Counted from the stretch's first letter, positions 25,229 to 35,454 are shown. The stretch is 64,000 nt of DNA from Larkinella knui (GCF_003858645.1 NZ_RQJP01000004.1:912985-976984), one strand, 5' to 3'. Notes: generated by a model from the sequence alone, not told the origin. Program-made: numbers and translations.

Positions 25229-26389
25229 TTAGTTTAAAAAATCGAAACTTTTAAAATAGGCATTTAATATATCAGAATATGATTTGTAACTAAAATACTT
25301 ATGTGCAGTCACAATCGAATTTTTACATATGTTTTTATAAAGTATATCGTTGTCAAATAATAAAATAATTTGTTTGGATAAGTCATTTACATCTCCAGGT
25401 AAAAAGAAAAGGCTATTGTGTTTGTGAGTTAGTATATTACCTATCTCTCCTATTTTACTAGTAATAATAGGGTTTCCACAAAACATAAAAGAAGCTATTT
25501 TCGTAGGAAATCTATGAGATGATCTAATATCATCCCACATTGGTACGATATAAAAAAAAGCATTATAACAAAACTTAGAAAGTGCGTCATCATCAATATA
25601 TCCTAAAAGTTTAATATTTTCTTTTGGAAAATTTGCTTGTTCAGCAGTTAACATAATTCGCCTATAGGAAGCATCGTTATATGGGCCTGATATAATTATA
25701 TCGTAGTCACATTTTTTTGAATAAGCTATACCAGAAGCTTCAATTATTAACAAAATATCTTCTATATAACCATCTACCAGACCCATCCAAAAACAATAGT
25801 CTCTGCCTTTTAGTCTGGTTAGTGAATTGTACTTATCAGGATCTTCTAGTACAGGAATAATAATAGAATTGATGGAGGGTTTTATATCTAGTACTTTATC
25901 ATTAATGTTACTTGATATTGTTATTGCTCCATCTGCCATTTTTATCATTGGTCCCTCAACGATAAATTTTCTTAAATTATTTCCAGGTTCATTATGATAC
26001 CATTCATTAATTTCTTCTATAATAGTTAGTCCGTAATATTTACATAAAAAAGTTGTAATCACATTGAATAAATTTCCTTGGGCATATATATATACGATCC
26101 CCTTAAGAGACCTTAATAATAAAACCAGATTAATAATGCCTTTAATGAATAAAAATGTTTTTCTTATTGCTCTTCCTTCCAAGTTAACACTGCCGTGTAA
26201 ATAACGGAAATTGATACCATTATATATTCCTAAGGGCTCATTATTATACTTATTATGAGTAAGACAGTTTGTGTAAACAGAAAAAGTATTATTTGAATCT
26301 ATCAACGCTTTACCTATCATATTAATCCTCTTAGCAGTAGCAGTGCCATGAGGGAAACCTGTTACGTTAGTTATCAAATTTATATTCAT
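25229..26389 (-). CDS. Glycosyltransferase family 4-like
   Basis: A 386-residue GT-B protein. The N-terminus MNINLITNVTGFPHGTATAKRI matches the start of GT4-type enzymes; the C-terminal half has YCFWMGLVDGYIEDILLIIE, IIISGPYNDASYRR, IKLLGYIDDDALSKFCYNA and RFPTKIASFMFCGNPIITSKIGE. The usual E-x7-E pattern is not obvious, so it may belong to a divergent branch. Codon use is strongly AT-rich. Five bases separate it from the downstream acetyltransferase. The donor sugar is unknown. Confidence 0.8.
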   Translation of the reverse strand: MNINLITNVTGFPHGTATAKRINMIGKALIDSNNTFSVYTNCLTHNKYNNEPLGIYNGINFRYLHGSVNLEGRAIRKTFLFIKGIINLVLLLRSLKGIVYIYAQGNLFNVITTFLCKYYGLTIIEEINEWYHNEPGNNLRKFIVEGPMIKMADGAITISSNINDKVLDIKPSINSIIIPVLEDPDKYNSLTRLKGRDYCFWMGLVDGYIEDILLIIEASGIAYSKKCDYDIIISGPYNDASYRRIMLTAEQANFPKENIKLLGYIDDDALSKFCYNAFFYIVPMWDDIRSSHRFPTKIASFMFCGNPIITSKIGEIGNILTHKHNSLFFLPGDVNDLSKQIILLFDNDILYKNICKNSIVTAHKYFSYKSYSDILNAYFKSFDFLN

Positions 26390-26433
26390 AATAAGTAAAC
26401 GCCGTTAAATCATAAGTTAATGTTAATTAAAGA

Positions 26434-27069
26434 CTAATTTGGGGTATTTAAATATTTGACAACTTTGCAAGGATTTCCAGCAGCTATGCAGTTAGAGGGT
26501 ATACTAGATACAACAACACTATTTGCACCTATGACAGAGTTCTGCCCTATAGTCACTCCTTTTAAAATTATAGATCCATATCCGATAAACACATTATCTT
26601 CAATTAATACAGGTTTACTGCTGTAGACAGGTAAGCTCCTATGATCTGGATGAATATTATGCCAATCAAAATCAGTTATTAAGGTATTTGCACCGCAAAG
26701 TACTTTATTACCAATTTTTATTGAAGATAAAGCCCCAATCGTAGTTCCACTAAATCCGCAATTGTTACCTATAATTATTGTAGCGTTTGCTGAATTTGTT
26801 GATAAAATACATTTCTTCATTACGCCAATTAAGTTAGAATAAGGGTCGCTTCTAAAACGGCAATAATCACCTATCTGAATTTTGGACATCGGATATCTTA
26901 CGACAATTGGTGAACCCCAAAATTTACAATCTTTGCCTAATGATACTTTTTTAATAGAAAATAAGAGTCTAAAGTATGGGGCCGATATTATTTGCCATAG
27001 ATTTAATTTATAGAAATAAAGCCTATAGAGAAGGTATCCAAGAGGGTCATTTTTTCGATCGAGACTCAT
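26434..27069 (-). CDS. Hexapeptide-repeat acyltransferase (WcaF/maltose O-acetyltransferase-like)
   Basis: A 211-residue left-handed beta-helix enzyme. Repeats begin near residue 45 and the C-terminal part has the family blocks CGANTLITDFDWHNIHPDHR, VLIEDNVFIGYGSIILKGVTIGQNSVIGANSVV and CIAAGNPCKVVKYL. The DFDWH segment contains the catalytic His region. Likely O-acetylation of the repeat unit; a second acetyltransferase is two genes further on. The start overlaps the upstream glycosyltransferase by 23 bases, suggesting translational coupling. Confidence 0.87.
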   Translation of the reverse strand: MSLDRKNDPLGYLLYRLYFYKLNLWQIISAPYFRLLFSIKKVSLGKDCKFWGSPIVVRYPMSKIQIGDYCRFRSDPYSNLIGVMKKCILSTNSANATIIIGNNCGFSGTTIGALSSIKIGNKVLCGANTLITDFDWHNIHPDHRSLPVYSSKPVLIEDNVFIGYGSIILKGVTIGQNSVIGANSVVVSSIPSNCIAAGNPCKVVKYLNTPN

Positions 27070-28309
27070 ATATATTAAGAAGGTTTTCCAAAATCAATGT
27101 TGGGTCATGTCTTTTCAATGCTGTTATTTTTGCATTTTTTGCTATATTTCCTACAGATTGATAATTTAAAATTAAATGATTAATTAATCCTGGCAAATCA
27201 TATTCATCATATGGATTAAATAAAAATCCGTTCTCACCGTGAGTAATTAAACTTTTTACACCTCCTACAGAAGAAGATATTACAGGCATTCCTAGCAGCA
27301 TCGCTTCACAAACACTATTCGGGCTATTATCTATGTACGAAGGGTGGACAAAAAAATGGCATTGTTTCAATTGAGAGACAAGGATATCTTCAGCTAACTG
27401 GCCAAAAAAAGTAATTTCATACTTATAAGACGTTTTAGGCAGGCTCTTTTTGATAATAGTATTCAAAGGATCATTTTCGTTTATACCGAATATCTTCCAA
27501 TGAATTTTAAAACTCTTTAATTTAGCTATAGTTTTATACACAAGGTCAAGTCCTTTATATAAATTAGGGTTAATAGTAGTTCCGATATAAATCTCCTTAT
27601 CTAAATTAATATTTGGAAATAACCAACTATTTTTCGGTTCGTAGAAGAAAGGTCTCAGTACTTCTTCACATTGATGATAGGTACTCTTAGGGTTTATTAA
27701 ATTGACAAAGTTTCTGTCCCATTCGGTTCTTCCAATAAAATGTTTCCATTCTCTTACAATTTCTAATTCTCTCGTCGCTCTCTTTTTAAACAGGAGATAT
27801 TTATGAATATAAGTGTTTCCTTTCAGTATAGAGCTTAAATTATCATTAAGCAGTACCTTACGCTTTGTCAAAATACTTGGAAAATAAACCTTTGAGTAAG
27901 GCTCCACCAAGCCCTGTAAGTGAAAAACTACTTTGTCTGGATCAAATTTTCCTTTTAATAAAGAACCATACCCTGCTTCAGTTCCAAAAACTTGAATTAT
28001 ATCAGGCTTGAACGATTCTAATATTGCATCGATATATAAAGAACGATTATCATCAAGTTTTATAAAATATTTATAAAAGGCCTTCTTATATTTTGTGTTT
28101 GAGTTCAATGGTAGCCCATAATATATTACACCATTTTTTTCAATTTTTTTAAAATTATTCCCGTTGTAAAAAAAGCAAATAGCCAGTGAATGATTTGTAT
28201 TTTTTACAAAAAGTGATTCTAAAGAAGAAATCCAACCACCACCATGCCTTTTATTATTAAATTCTTCAGATGCGTTAGATGGCGTATTAGTAAACCAAAG
28301 AATCTTCAT
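27047..28309 (-). CDS. Glycosyltransferase family 4
   Basis: A 420-residue GT-B enzyme. The N-terminus MKILWFTNTPSNASEEFNNK and PDIIQVFGTEAGYGS resemble GT4 enzymes of polysaccharide clusters. The C-terminal domain has IGTTINPNLYKGLDLVYKTI, ITFFGQLAEDILVSQLKQCH and the donor-binding HPSYIDNSPNSVCEAMLLGMPVI with Ser-Pro-Asn before E-A-M. It should transfer one sugar of the unit. It overlaps the genes on both sides by 23 bases each. Confidence 0.88.
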   Translation of the reverse strand: MKILWFTNTPSNASEEFNNKRHGGGWISSLESLFVKNTNHSLAICFFYNGNNFKKIEKNGVIYYGLPLNSNTKYKKAFYKYFIKLDDNRSLYIDAILESFKPDIIQVFGTEAGYGSLLKGKFDPDKVVFHLQGLVEPYSKVYFPSILTKRKVLLNDNLSSILKGNTYIHKYLLFKKRATRELEIVREWKHFIGRTEWDRNFVNLINPKSTYHQCEEVLRPFFYEPKNSWLFPNINLDKEIYIGTTINPNLYKGLDLVYKTIAKLKSFKIHWKIFGINENDPLNTIIKKSLPKTSYKYEITFFGQLAEDILVSQLKQCHFFVHPSYIDNSPNSVCEAMLLGMPVISSSVGGVKSLITHGENGFLFNPYDEYDLPGLINHLILNYQSVGNIAKNAKITALKRHDPTLILENLLNIYESRSKK

Positions 28310-29771
28310 TTTTTATTATTTTTTTACTAAAATTTAAAATTGACTCACTTAAACTTATGTAAATTACTAACAAAATCATTATCAAAAATAGATAGTTACT
28401 GTCTCTAATGAACTGAATCTTAAGCTGGTTAATCATTAGGAAAATAAACATCAAATTAAATCCATAAAGTAAATCAGAATATATCGAATTTGTGTTTTTT
28501 ATTTTTTTATAGGCCTTAATTCCAGAATTAATACTAAGTATAAATATTGAAATAAAAGCCCATGCTCCTCCAATACCCCATATTACAATTAAACTCATGT
28601 AGAGGTTATGGTAGTCTGGAAACTCAATACCGGATTTGTCAAAATGAATGTCTCTATATTCGTCTCTGAATGTATAGTAGCCTTCACCAATCAAAAGAGT
28701 ACCGTCTTTCAACTTGTTTTGTATCTTTTCTAGGCCATATGAAAATGTTGCCGCTCTATTAATAGCTTCACCAGTCATTACTTTATCCAAAGTAGTATTT
28801 TCTAATGAGTCATTCCTTAAAATAAAACTATCTAAGTTTAAAATTTTAGTGATATCTGGTGTAAGATACCCTACAACTGCAGCTACAAAGATGGCAATAA
28901 ATGTAGTTTTATTTATCTTGTTCCTATACCTATACAGTACAATGAGCGTACAGATGGGGAATAGAAATAAAGATGATCGCGTTCCAGATAGAATAATTGA
29001 ATATAGACTCAACGCAACTGTTATAATCGCTATATAGTGAAGCCTTGTATTGTATTTTTTTATTGATCCACTCACTATTCCTGGTAAAAGAATTGTAATA
29101 ATGGATAAAGAGTATTCTGCATATATCTCGTAGTTTAAAAATGTTCCAGAATTGCGGAATATTTCTTTTTCAAATATTGCATTTTCGTCATACGTTGGCC
29201 ATAGAGAGTTTGTTGGTAAGAAGCTTGAAAATTGGTTTATTGATACGATTACCGAATAAAGACACGTTAAAAACAAGCAGTATACAAACCTTTTTATATC
29301 AATTTCACTAATTGAAATGCCAGAAAAATAGATTACGAATTGGGTGATAAGAATGATATACAATATAGATATTATTTTTTTATCAAATTCGAAATCTCTA
29401 TAAAATAAAATACTCAATACTTGAATGAATAGTATGACACATAATAAAAATATATATTTTTTTCCTGTTGAAGTGAGCTGATTTTTGAATTTTCTTTTAT
29501 TAAAAAGTATTGTCCATAAAATTAAAGCTATGCCGGCTGCGATTAAGAATACGCTTCCAATTTGTTTTCCGTAAGTAAAATGGGCTCCTGTAAATAGTTG
29601 GATTACAAAAGAGAAAGGATCTCCTTTCATTAATGTATTTAATAATAGTATTGCTATTGGTAATATGCTTAGAGCGCCTATCACATTCATATTTGGAAAT
29701 GATAAGCTACCGAGTATTACTATTAGTATACTTTTTAGAAATACAATGTATGAATTTTCTCGTTTTTGCAT
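28287..29771 (-). CDS. O-antigen ligase/Wzy-type polymerase, membrane protein
   Basis: A 494-residue inner-membrane protein with about 11-12 hydrophobic segments, e.g. SYIVFLKSILIVILGSL, YIFLLCVILFIQVLSILFY and LYSIILSGTRSSLFLFPIC. A large loop around 320-390 contains ERLIG-like GEGYYTFRDEYRDIH and PDYHNLYMSLIVIWGIGG; the short SGTRSS and H-N-L-Y motifs are typical of the Wzy_C/O-antigen ligase family. In this operon it is the best candidate for the polymerase that joins lipid-linked repeat units in the periplasm. Sequence is poorly conserved, so the specific name is inferred from topology and context. Confidence 0.82.
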   Translation of the reverse strand: MQKRENSYIVFLKSILIVILGSLSFPNMNVIGALSILPIAILLLNTLMKGDPFSFVIQLFTGAHFTYGKQIGSVFLIAAGIALILWTILFNKRKFKNQLTSTGKKYIFLLCVILFIQVLSILFYRDFEFDKKIISILYIILITQFVIYFSGISISEIDIKRFVYCLFLTCLYSVIVSINQFSSFLPTNSLWPTYDENAIFEKEIFRNSGTFLNYEIYAEYSLSIITILLPGIVSGSIKKYNTRLHYIAIITVALSLYSIILSGTRSSLFLFPICTLIVLYRYRNKINKTTFIAIFVAAVVGYLTPDITKILNLDSFILRNDSLENTTLDKVMTGEAINRAATFSYGLEKIQNKLKDGTLLIGEGYYTFRDEYRDIHFDKSGIEFPDYHNLYMSLIVIWGIGGAWAFISIFILSINSGIKAYKKIKNTNSIYSDLLYGFNLMFIFLMINQLKIQFIRDSNYLFLIMILLVIYISLSESILNFSKKIIKNEDSLVY

Positions 29772-29775
29772 CGAT

Positions 29776-31122
29776 CTAGTGTTCTATTAAAGATATAGCA
29801 TTTATATCTTTAGAATTCAAATATTTAATTGCTTGAATAGGAGCGATAATTATGCCATAAAAGTTGCTAGCAATTAGCGCAATTGATATGCTAATTATCC
29901 CGTATGTTTGCGCAAGCTGATCAAATAAAATCACAAATATTGCTACAGATGCTATTGAAGAAATGGTTTGTATTTTCAGTAATGAGATAGAATTGTTAAA
30001 TATGACGTAAACCGCCCCATTTATAAAGGTTATATAATACAACATAATGAATAGTGATGTATTATAATTATATGTTACATTTCTTCCTAACCAAATATTG
30101 AATACAAAAGGACCTACTAAGTATTCTAAAACTAATATAGCTGAAATACCAAAAACTAATTTTCTGAATTTTACTAATTCTTTTTCTAATCCTAGGTAGT
30201 CATTAACTGCATTTAGTTTTGCAAAGTTTATCCAATATGGTGTACTGATAATGGTTAATAATATCTGAGAAACACTAAAATACTTGCTGTATGTGTTGTA
30301 TTCGGTTACGAATTCTGGCTTAAAATACAACGAAACCATAAAATTCCCCAATTGAAATTGAGTGACTGATGCGATTTGAATAATAAAGAACTTGCTAGAT
30401 TTTCTTAATGTATTTAATATTAGATTTTTATTGTATGCTTTGACTTTAAATTTTATCTTATTTTTTTTACTAAACTGAAGGGCTAGTACGCTTACAAAGT
30501 TTAATATTGCAGGGAAACCATATATTAATAATATTGTTAGTAAGATTTTGTCATCAACTTTATTGTTTACCATAATAAACAATACTAATCCTAAGAACTG
30601 ACCTATGAAATTGACGAAATAGGCTAAATACGTTTTTCCTAAACTGTAGTATAGGTTTATACCAGGTTGTGCCAAATAATTTACTAGTGCAATCGTAGCT
30701 ATTATATAAAAATAATTAGTCCACTTACTTTGGTTCGGACCTAGATTAAATATTTTATTTATTATCTCACTATCCCAGATTCTAATATAACTTATTATTA
30801 ACAATAAAATAACAAATAGTATGGCTATTGCAATTACTGAATTTGTATACAATGAGCTCGCTTTAGCTATCTTATTATTCACTATGTAGCCTGATAATTC
30901 ATTCTTTAGGATATTATTAAGCCCAAAATCAAATACTTGCAGTATAAAGAAAAATGAAACAATAGATAGATATAGCCCAAATTCTTCTTTGCCTATCGCT
31001 TGTATTACAAAGGGTATGATGATGAAACCTGTTGCTGCACCTCCGGCTCTGGATACAAATGATAAGGCTATATTTAATGAATTTGAATTAAATCTCTTTT
31101 TCGTAACTGCTAATAAGTTCAT
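29776..31122 (-). CDS. Wzx-type oligosaccharide flippase
   Basis: A 448-residue inner-membrane protein with 12 or more predicted membrane spans. The N-terminus (NSLNIALSFVSRAGGAATGFIIIPFVIQAIGKEEFGLY) is the standard start of the MOP/polysaccharide exporter family. It should flip the undecaprenyl-linked repeat unit across the inner membrane. Four bases separate its stop from the start of the polymerase gene. Strongly AT-rich, like the rest of the distal part of the operon. Confidence 0.88.
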   Translation of the reverse strand: MNLLAVTKKRFNSNSLNIALSFVSRAGGAATGFIIIPFVIQAIGKEEFGLYLSIVSFFFILQVFDFGLNNILKNELSGYIVNNKIAKASSLYTNSVIAIAILFVILLLIISYIRIWDSEIINKIFNLGPNQSKWTNYFYIIATIALVNYLAQPGINLYYSLGKTYLAYFVNFIGQFLGLVLFIMVNNKVDDKILLTILLIYGFPAILNFVSVLALQFSKKNKIKFKVKAYNKNLILNTLRKSSKFFIIQIASVTQFQLGNFMVSLYFKPEFVTEYNTYSKYFSVSQILLTIISTPYWINFAKLNAVNDYLGLEKELVKFRKLVFGISAILVLEYLVGPFVFNIWLGRNVTYNYNTSLFIMLYYITFINGAVYVIFNNSISLLKIQTISSIASVAIFVILFDQLAQTYGIISISIALIASNFYGIIIAPIQAIKYLNSKDINAISLIEH

Positions 31123-31142
31123 CAGTGATGTATACTATTTAG

Positions 31143-32216
31143 TTATACCAATGCATCAATAGGTACATAATTTTTATAATTTATGTACCAAGTAATGAAT
31201 TTCTCTACTCCCTGCTCTATGGTTGTGCTGGGTTCGTAACCACACAAATCATGTAGGCTATCAATATCTGCCCAAGTTTCTGGGACATCTCCATCCTGGA
31301 TGTCAAAGTACTGCTTAATAGCTTCCCGATTTAAATTTCTTTCAATAGCTTCGATAAATCTATTTAGGCTTACGGATTGGTTATTGCCAATATTGTATAT
31401 TTTATAAGGAGCTGATGATGACGATGGGTTTGGCTTTTTACCATCCCACTCTAAATCTGTACTTGCTGGCCTATCTAATACACTGATTACTCCACTAATT
31501 ATATCATCTACGTATGTAAAGTCTCGTTTCATCTTTCCATGATTGAAAACTTTAATTGGCTTTCCATTTATTATAGAGTCTGCAAATAGGAAATAGGCCA
31601 TGTCCGGCCGGCCCCATGGACCGTAAACTGTGAAGAATCGTAGTCCAGTTGTCGGAATATTGTATAAATGGCTATATGTATGAGCCATTAATTCATTCGA
31701 CTTTTTGGTTGCTGCATATAAAGAGACAGGATGACTTACGTTATGCTCCACCGAAAATGGCATCGTCTCATTTAACCCATACACGCTTGATGAGCTGGCG
31801 TATACCAAATGTTTTACTTTAAAATATCTGGAGACTTCTAGAATATTTAAGAACCCAACCACATTGGATTGCACATAAACATCAGGATTTTCTACTGAAT
31901 ACCGCACACCAGCTTGTGCCGCCAGATTCACAATGATGTCAAATTGTTCGCGTGCACATAGAGCCATTAACTGTGCTTTGTCTTCTAAGTTTTGTCTTAC
32001 AAAGCGGTAGTTTGGATATTTTCGGCTTCGTACTTCTTTATACCACTCTATGTCACTTCTATTAATTCCGCTTTCTTCCAATCGAGCGTATTTTAGATTT
32101 GAATCGTAGTATTTATTTATGTTATCGATTCCTACTATCTCATCACCACGTTTTAATAATTTTTCCACTAAGTGGAACCCTACAAAGCCGGCAGTTCCTG
32201 TAATTAATATTTTCAT
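31143..32216 (-). CDS. NAD-dependent epimerase, UDP-glucuronate 4-epimerase type
   Basis: About 357 residues starting from the ATG at 32216 (MKILITGTAGFVGFHLVEKL); an upstream ATG at 32240 adds eight residues before the Rossmann strand. SDR features are the glycine motif, GIDNINKYYDSNLKYARL, NLAAQAGVRYSVENP, SSSSVYG and the catalytic YAATKK. The VRYSVENPDVYVQSN and GRPDMAYFLFADSI blocks are typical of UDP-glucuronate 4-epimerase (CapI/LpsL). With Ugd this yields UDP-galacturonate. G+C is low but higher than in downstream genes. Confidence 0.88.
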   Translation of the reverse strand: MKILITGTAGFVGFHLVEKLLKRGDEIVGIDNINKYYDSNLKYARLEESGINRSDIEWYKEVRSRKYPNYRFVRQNLEDKAQLMALCAREQFDIIVNLAAQAGVRYSVENPDVYVQSNVVGFLNILEVSRYFKVKHLVYASSSSVYGLNETMPFSVEHNVSHPVSLYAATKKSNELMAHTYSHLYNIPTTGLRFFTVYGPWGRPDMAYFLFADSIINGKPIKVFNHGKMKRDFTYVDDIISGVISVLDRPASTDLEWDGKKPNPSSSSAPYKIYNIGNNQSVSLNRFIEAIERNLNREAIKQYFDIQDGDVPETWADIDSLHDLCGYEPSTTIEQGVEKFITWYINYKNYVPIDALV

Positions 32217-32255
32217 TGTTATAATATTTTTATTGAACATGTATTAAGTCTTAAA

Positions 32256-32912
32256 TCAAAAAGCTTTTTCGTCGCCCTTTATCATTTTCTCAACCGTCCA
32301 CCAGCAAATCTTTACATCCAGGGAAAGAGACGTATACTTGGTATACCAGATGTCGTAGCGAACCCGGTGCCGCATCTGGTTTAATTCAGACGTTTCGCCC
32401 CGGAGCCCTTTTGACTGAGCTAGTCCCGTTATCCCCGGTTTTACAACAAACCGGTGCTTATATTCCGGTATCAAGGGCATATACTGAACATCCAAAGGAA
32501 TCGGGTGCGGTCTGGGACCAACGATGCTCATGTGACCGGCAATGACATTCAGAACCTGCGGTAATTCATCGAGATTGGTTTTCCGAAGGATGCGGCCGAC
32601 TTTGGTGATTCGCATGTCATTGTGAGTGGCCTGTTTGAACGAAGCATTTTTCTGGTACTTCATCGTCCGGAATTTCAAACAGGGAAATGGGCGGCCATTT
32701 CTCCCGGAACGCAGTTGAACGAATAAAATCGGCCCCCGCGATTCCAGTCTGATCAAAAGCCCGATCAACGGGATAAACCAGGATAGGATAAATACGGCAA
32801 CCAGAAGGGAGACGGTGATGTCGAAGGCCCGCTTTGCTACCGGCTGTGGCTTTCCCGCAGCCGTCTCACTGACGACGTAATACGAGGAGTCGGGTTGTAA
32901 CAGGTTAATCAT
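32256..32912 (-). CDS. Initiating sugar-1-phosphate transferase (bacterial sugar transferase family)
   Basis: A 218-residue small polyisoprenyl-phosphate sugar-1-phosphate transferase. One hydrophobic segment (about 32-55) is preceded by KRAFDITVSL. Family motifs are FVQLRSGRNGRPFPCLKFRTM, LRKTNLDELPQVLNVIAGHMSIVGPRPHP and KPGITGLAQ. The short form without extra N-terminal spans is PglC/WcaJ-C-like. It starts assembly by adding the first sugar phosphate to undecaprenyl phosphate. It has the G+C of the flanking chromosome, as do wzc and wza, unlike the genes downstream. Confidence 0.93.
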   Translation of the reverse strand: MINLLQPDSSYYVVSETAAGKPQPVAKRAFDITVSLLVAVFILSWFIPLIGLLIRLESRGPILFVQLRSGRNGRPFPCLKFRTMKYQKNASFKQATHNDMRITKVGRILRKTNLDELPQVLNVIAGHMSIVGPRPHPIPLDVQYMPLIPEYKHRFVVKPGITGLAQSKGLRGETSELNQMRHRVRYDIWYTKYTSLSLDVKICWWTVEKMIKGDEKAF

Positions 32913-33020
32913 AACGTTCCAGGTTGAGTAAATACGTTAGAGACAAGGGTCCTACTATCCGGGATTTTAAGCCCGGTTAGTAAGCGCCGTCAAATACTGT
33001 TTTTGGAATAAGTAGCCGAA

Positions 33021-35378
33021 TTAGCTGCCCGGTAATAAGCGTTTTAGGAACGATTTCTTGGCAATGGTATCCTGCTCGTAGTAACCGCCTGATCCATATC
33101 CGTAGCCATACCCGTATCCGTAGCCATAGCCATATCCGTAGCCATTGCCTTCGTTTATAGAGTTCAGAATCAGGCTCAATTTCCGGAAGCGCTGTTCTTT
33201 GTACATGACGTCCACCATTTTCAGGTGCTGTTTGGGGGTTACGTCATGACGCACAACGTACATGGTGGCATCCGTTTTGTCGGCCAGAATCTGGGCATCA
33301 GTTACCAGACCGACGGGGGGCGAATCGACAATGATGTATTGGAAACGCTCGCGCAACTGGTGGAAGAGGTCATCTACTTTGTCACTGACGAGAAGTTCCG
33401 CCGGGTTGGGCGGGATGGGGCCGCTCGTCAGAATAAAGTAGTTTTCCATGCCCGGCACGGGTTGCAGAATATCATCCAGGGTAACCTGGCCCACCAGAAA
33501 GTTACTGATTCCGACGGTGTTCGGCATATCCAGCATCGAATGCAGCTTTGGCCGGCGCAAGTCCATCTCCAGAATGACGGTGGGACGGTCGATCAGCGCC
33601 AGACTGGCACCCAGATTGAGCGAAATAAACGATTTGCCTTCCCCACTGATGCTGGACGTAAACAGAATGGCCAGACTCTCGTTGTTCGACCGCAGAAATT
33701 GTAGATTGGTTCGTAAGGCCCGGACTTGCTCGGCCACAATCGACCGGCTATTGGACGTAACCACCAGTGGGAATTTATGCTTGGCATACGCAATTTCGCC
33801 GACAATCGGAGCACTCGTCAGTTCTTCGATGTCCGAACGCTTCCCAATGCGGTTGTTCAGCATGTCGCGGGTGGCAAAAGCACCAATTGGGATCAGTATG
33901 CCTATAGCGCCGAACAGTAAAAAGATGAGGCTCTTTTTAGGTTTGATGGGCTTGCTGCCGCTGCGGGCCATATCGATGGTCCGGCTGTCGGCAATGGCCG
34001 AAGCGTAGGAAAGGGCGGTTTCTTCGCGTTTTGCCAACAGATAAGTATACAGGTTGTTTTTGATCGCCTGTTGACGGGTGATGTCCAGCAAGGCTCTTTC
34101 CTTGCGCGGTACTGAGCGAATCATCGATTCGAACTTGCGATTATGGGCCATCAACTTCTGACGGGTGCCCGTCATGATGTTTTTCATGGTCTGAATATTG
34201 TCGCTGATGTTCGCTTTGGTGGTCCGGATCTGCTCGTCTACCGAACGCAGAATGGGGTTATTTTCCGAAGTAGTTTTCGCCAGCGTTTCGCGTTGAAGTT
34301 CCAGTTCCGACACTTTCGTAATGAGTCCCAGAAGGGTGGGGTCGGTTAAACCTAAGGTAGAGGGAGCAGAGCCCATTTCACCGGCTTTGCTGCGCACATA
34401 CCGTTCCACATCTTCCAGAGCACCCAGTTGGATGTTGACCTGACTTAATTGGGCGTCGTTTTGCTGAACGTTTTGCAGGAATATCTGCGATTCGGTGCTG
34501 ATATCGGTAATTCCTTCGGCTGATTTATAACTCTCCACATCTTTCTCGACCGTTGCCAGTTCGCCGGAGATGAGTTTAAGCCGTTCTTCGATAAAATCCA
34601 GGGTATTGGCTGCCACCAGGTTTTTATCTTTCAAAGCCGCATCGTTGTATTCTTCAACAACCTTGTCGAGGATATTGCGCCCTTTCTCCGGTACGGCCGT
34701 TTCCAGGCTGAGGATCAAAACCGTTGATTGCTTGCTGGTCGCTTCCACTTTCAGATCTTCCACAAACTTTTGGATCATCTCCTGTTTGGGAGCCACATGC
34801 ACAATGACGGGTTCTTTATCAAGCTTGACACCGGCCTTCGGAAAAATCCGGATGCGTCCAAACTCCGTGTTTAGGCTTTGGTTGACCGCATAAGTCTTTT
34901 CGCCAATCTTAACGGTTTTCGGATTTATAAATTCGACTTTGATACCTTCTTCGTACAAAAGAGGTTTGGGCTGTTCGACAACCAGGCGAAACGGCGATGC
35001 TTTGTAGATCTCCCGCTCGCCAACCGGCGTATCGTGGAAATAGCTGACATCCAATGCCAGGGCATCGTTCACTTTTTCCATGATCGTGTAGGACTTCAGA
35101 ATCTCGATCTCGTTTTCGACCACTTTCGAATCCGTGAAGAGATCCATCTCCTTCATGATGTTGTCGGCCGAAATTCCTTTCTTCTCGTCCTTGATCAGGA
35201 TGCTGCTCTGGACTTTGTAGATGGGAACCTGGTATTGGAGATAGGCGTACCCAATGGCCAGTGCCACGACGAGCGAGAGCAGAAACCATTTCCAGTTTTT
35301 CAGATACCGGAACAGGATCAGCCGGAGGTCAGGTTCCTTTTCCTCCTGCTGGTGATAAACGTACGGAGTTGTGATCAT
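33021..35378 (-). CDS. Wzc-type polysaccharide co-polymerase and tyrosine autokinase
   Basis: A 785-residue inner-membrane protein. Residues about 30-50 and 495-515 are the two membrane segments that border a periplasmic chain-length-determinant (Wzz) domain with coiled coils (GELATVEKDVESYK). The cytoplasmic BY-kinase has Walker A SSISGEGKSFISLNLG near 577, Walker A' VILEMDLRRPKL and Walker B YIIVDSPPVGLVTDA. The C-terminal tyrosine cluster is a long Gly-Tyr repeat (about 744-766) ending GGYYEQ. Cycling of its phosphorylation, with the PHP phosphatase, should control export together with Wza. Confidence 0.94.
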   Translation of the reverse strand: MITTPYVYHQQEEKEPDLRLILFRYLKNWKWFLLSLVVALAIGYAYLQYQVPIYKVQSSILIKDEKKGISADNIMKEMDLFTDSKVVENEIEILKSYTIMEKVNDALALDVSYFHDTPVGEREIYKASPFRLVVEQPKPLLYEEGIKVEFINPKTVKIGEKTYAVNQSLNTEFGRIRIFPKAGVKLDKEPVIVHVAPKQEMIQKFVEDLKVEATSKQSTVLILSLETAVPEKGRNILDKVVEEYNDAALKDKNLVAANTLDFIEERLKLISGELATVEKDVESYKSAEGITDISTESQIFLQNVQQNDAQLSQVNIQLGALEDVERYVRSKAGEMGSAPSTLGLTDPTLLGLITKVSELELQRETLAKTTSENNPILRSVDEQIRTTKANISDNIQTMKNIMTGTRQKLMAHNRKFESMIRSVPRKERALLDITRQQAIKNNLYTYLLAKREETALSYASAIADSRTIDMARSGSKPIKPKKSLIFLLFGAIGILIPIGAFATRDMLNNRIGKRSDIEELTSAPIVGEIAYAKHKFPLVVTSNSRSIVAEQVRALRTNLQFLRSNNESLAILFTSSISGEGKSFISLNLGASLALIDRPTVILEMDLRRPKLHSMLDMPNTVGISNFLVGQVTLDDILQPVPGMENYFILTSGPIPPNPAELLVSDKVDDLFHQLRERFQYIIVDSPPVGLVTDAQILADKTDATMYVVRHDVTPKQHLKMVDVMYKEQRFRKLSLILNSINEGNGYGYGYGYGYGYGYGYGSGGYYEQDTIAKKSFLKRLLPGS
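33083..33148 (-). repeat. Hexanucleotide repeat encoding Gly-Tyr dipeptides in Wzc
   Basis: About ten imperfect 6-base units (variants of CCGTAG/CCATAC on the plus strand) encode the GYGYGY tail. Such tracts can gain or lose units by slippage without changing the reading frame. Confidence 0.8.
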
Positions 35379-35454
35379 AACGTTGTTGAGTAAATAGGTA
35401 TTATGGGTTGGTCGTTTCCTCCTGATCGGATTGGGCGACCACTGATAAGCTTTC

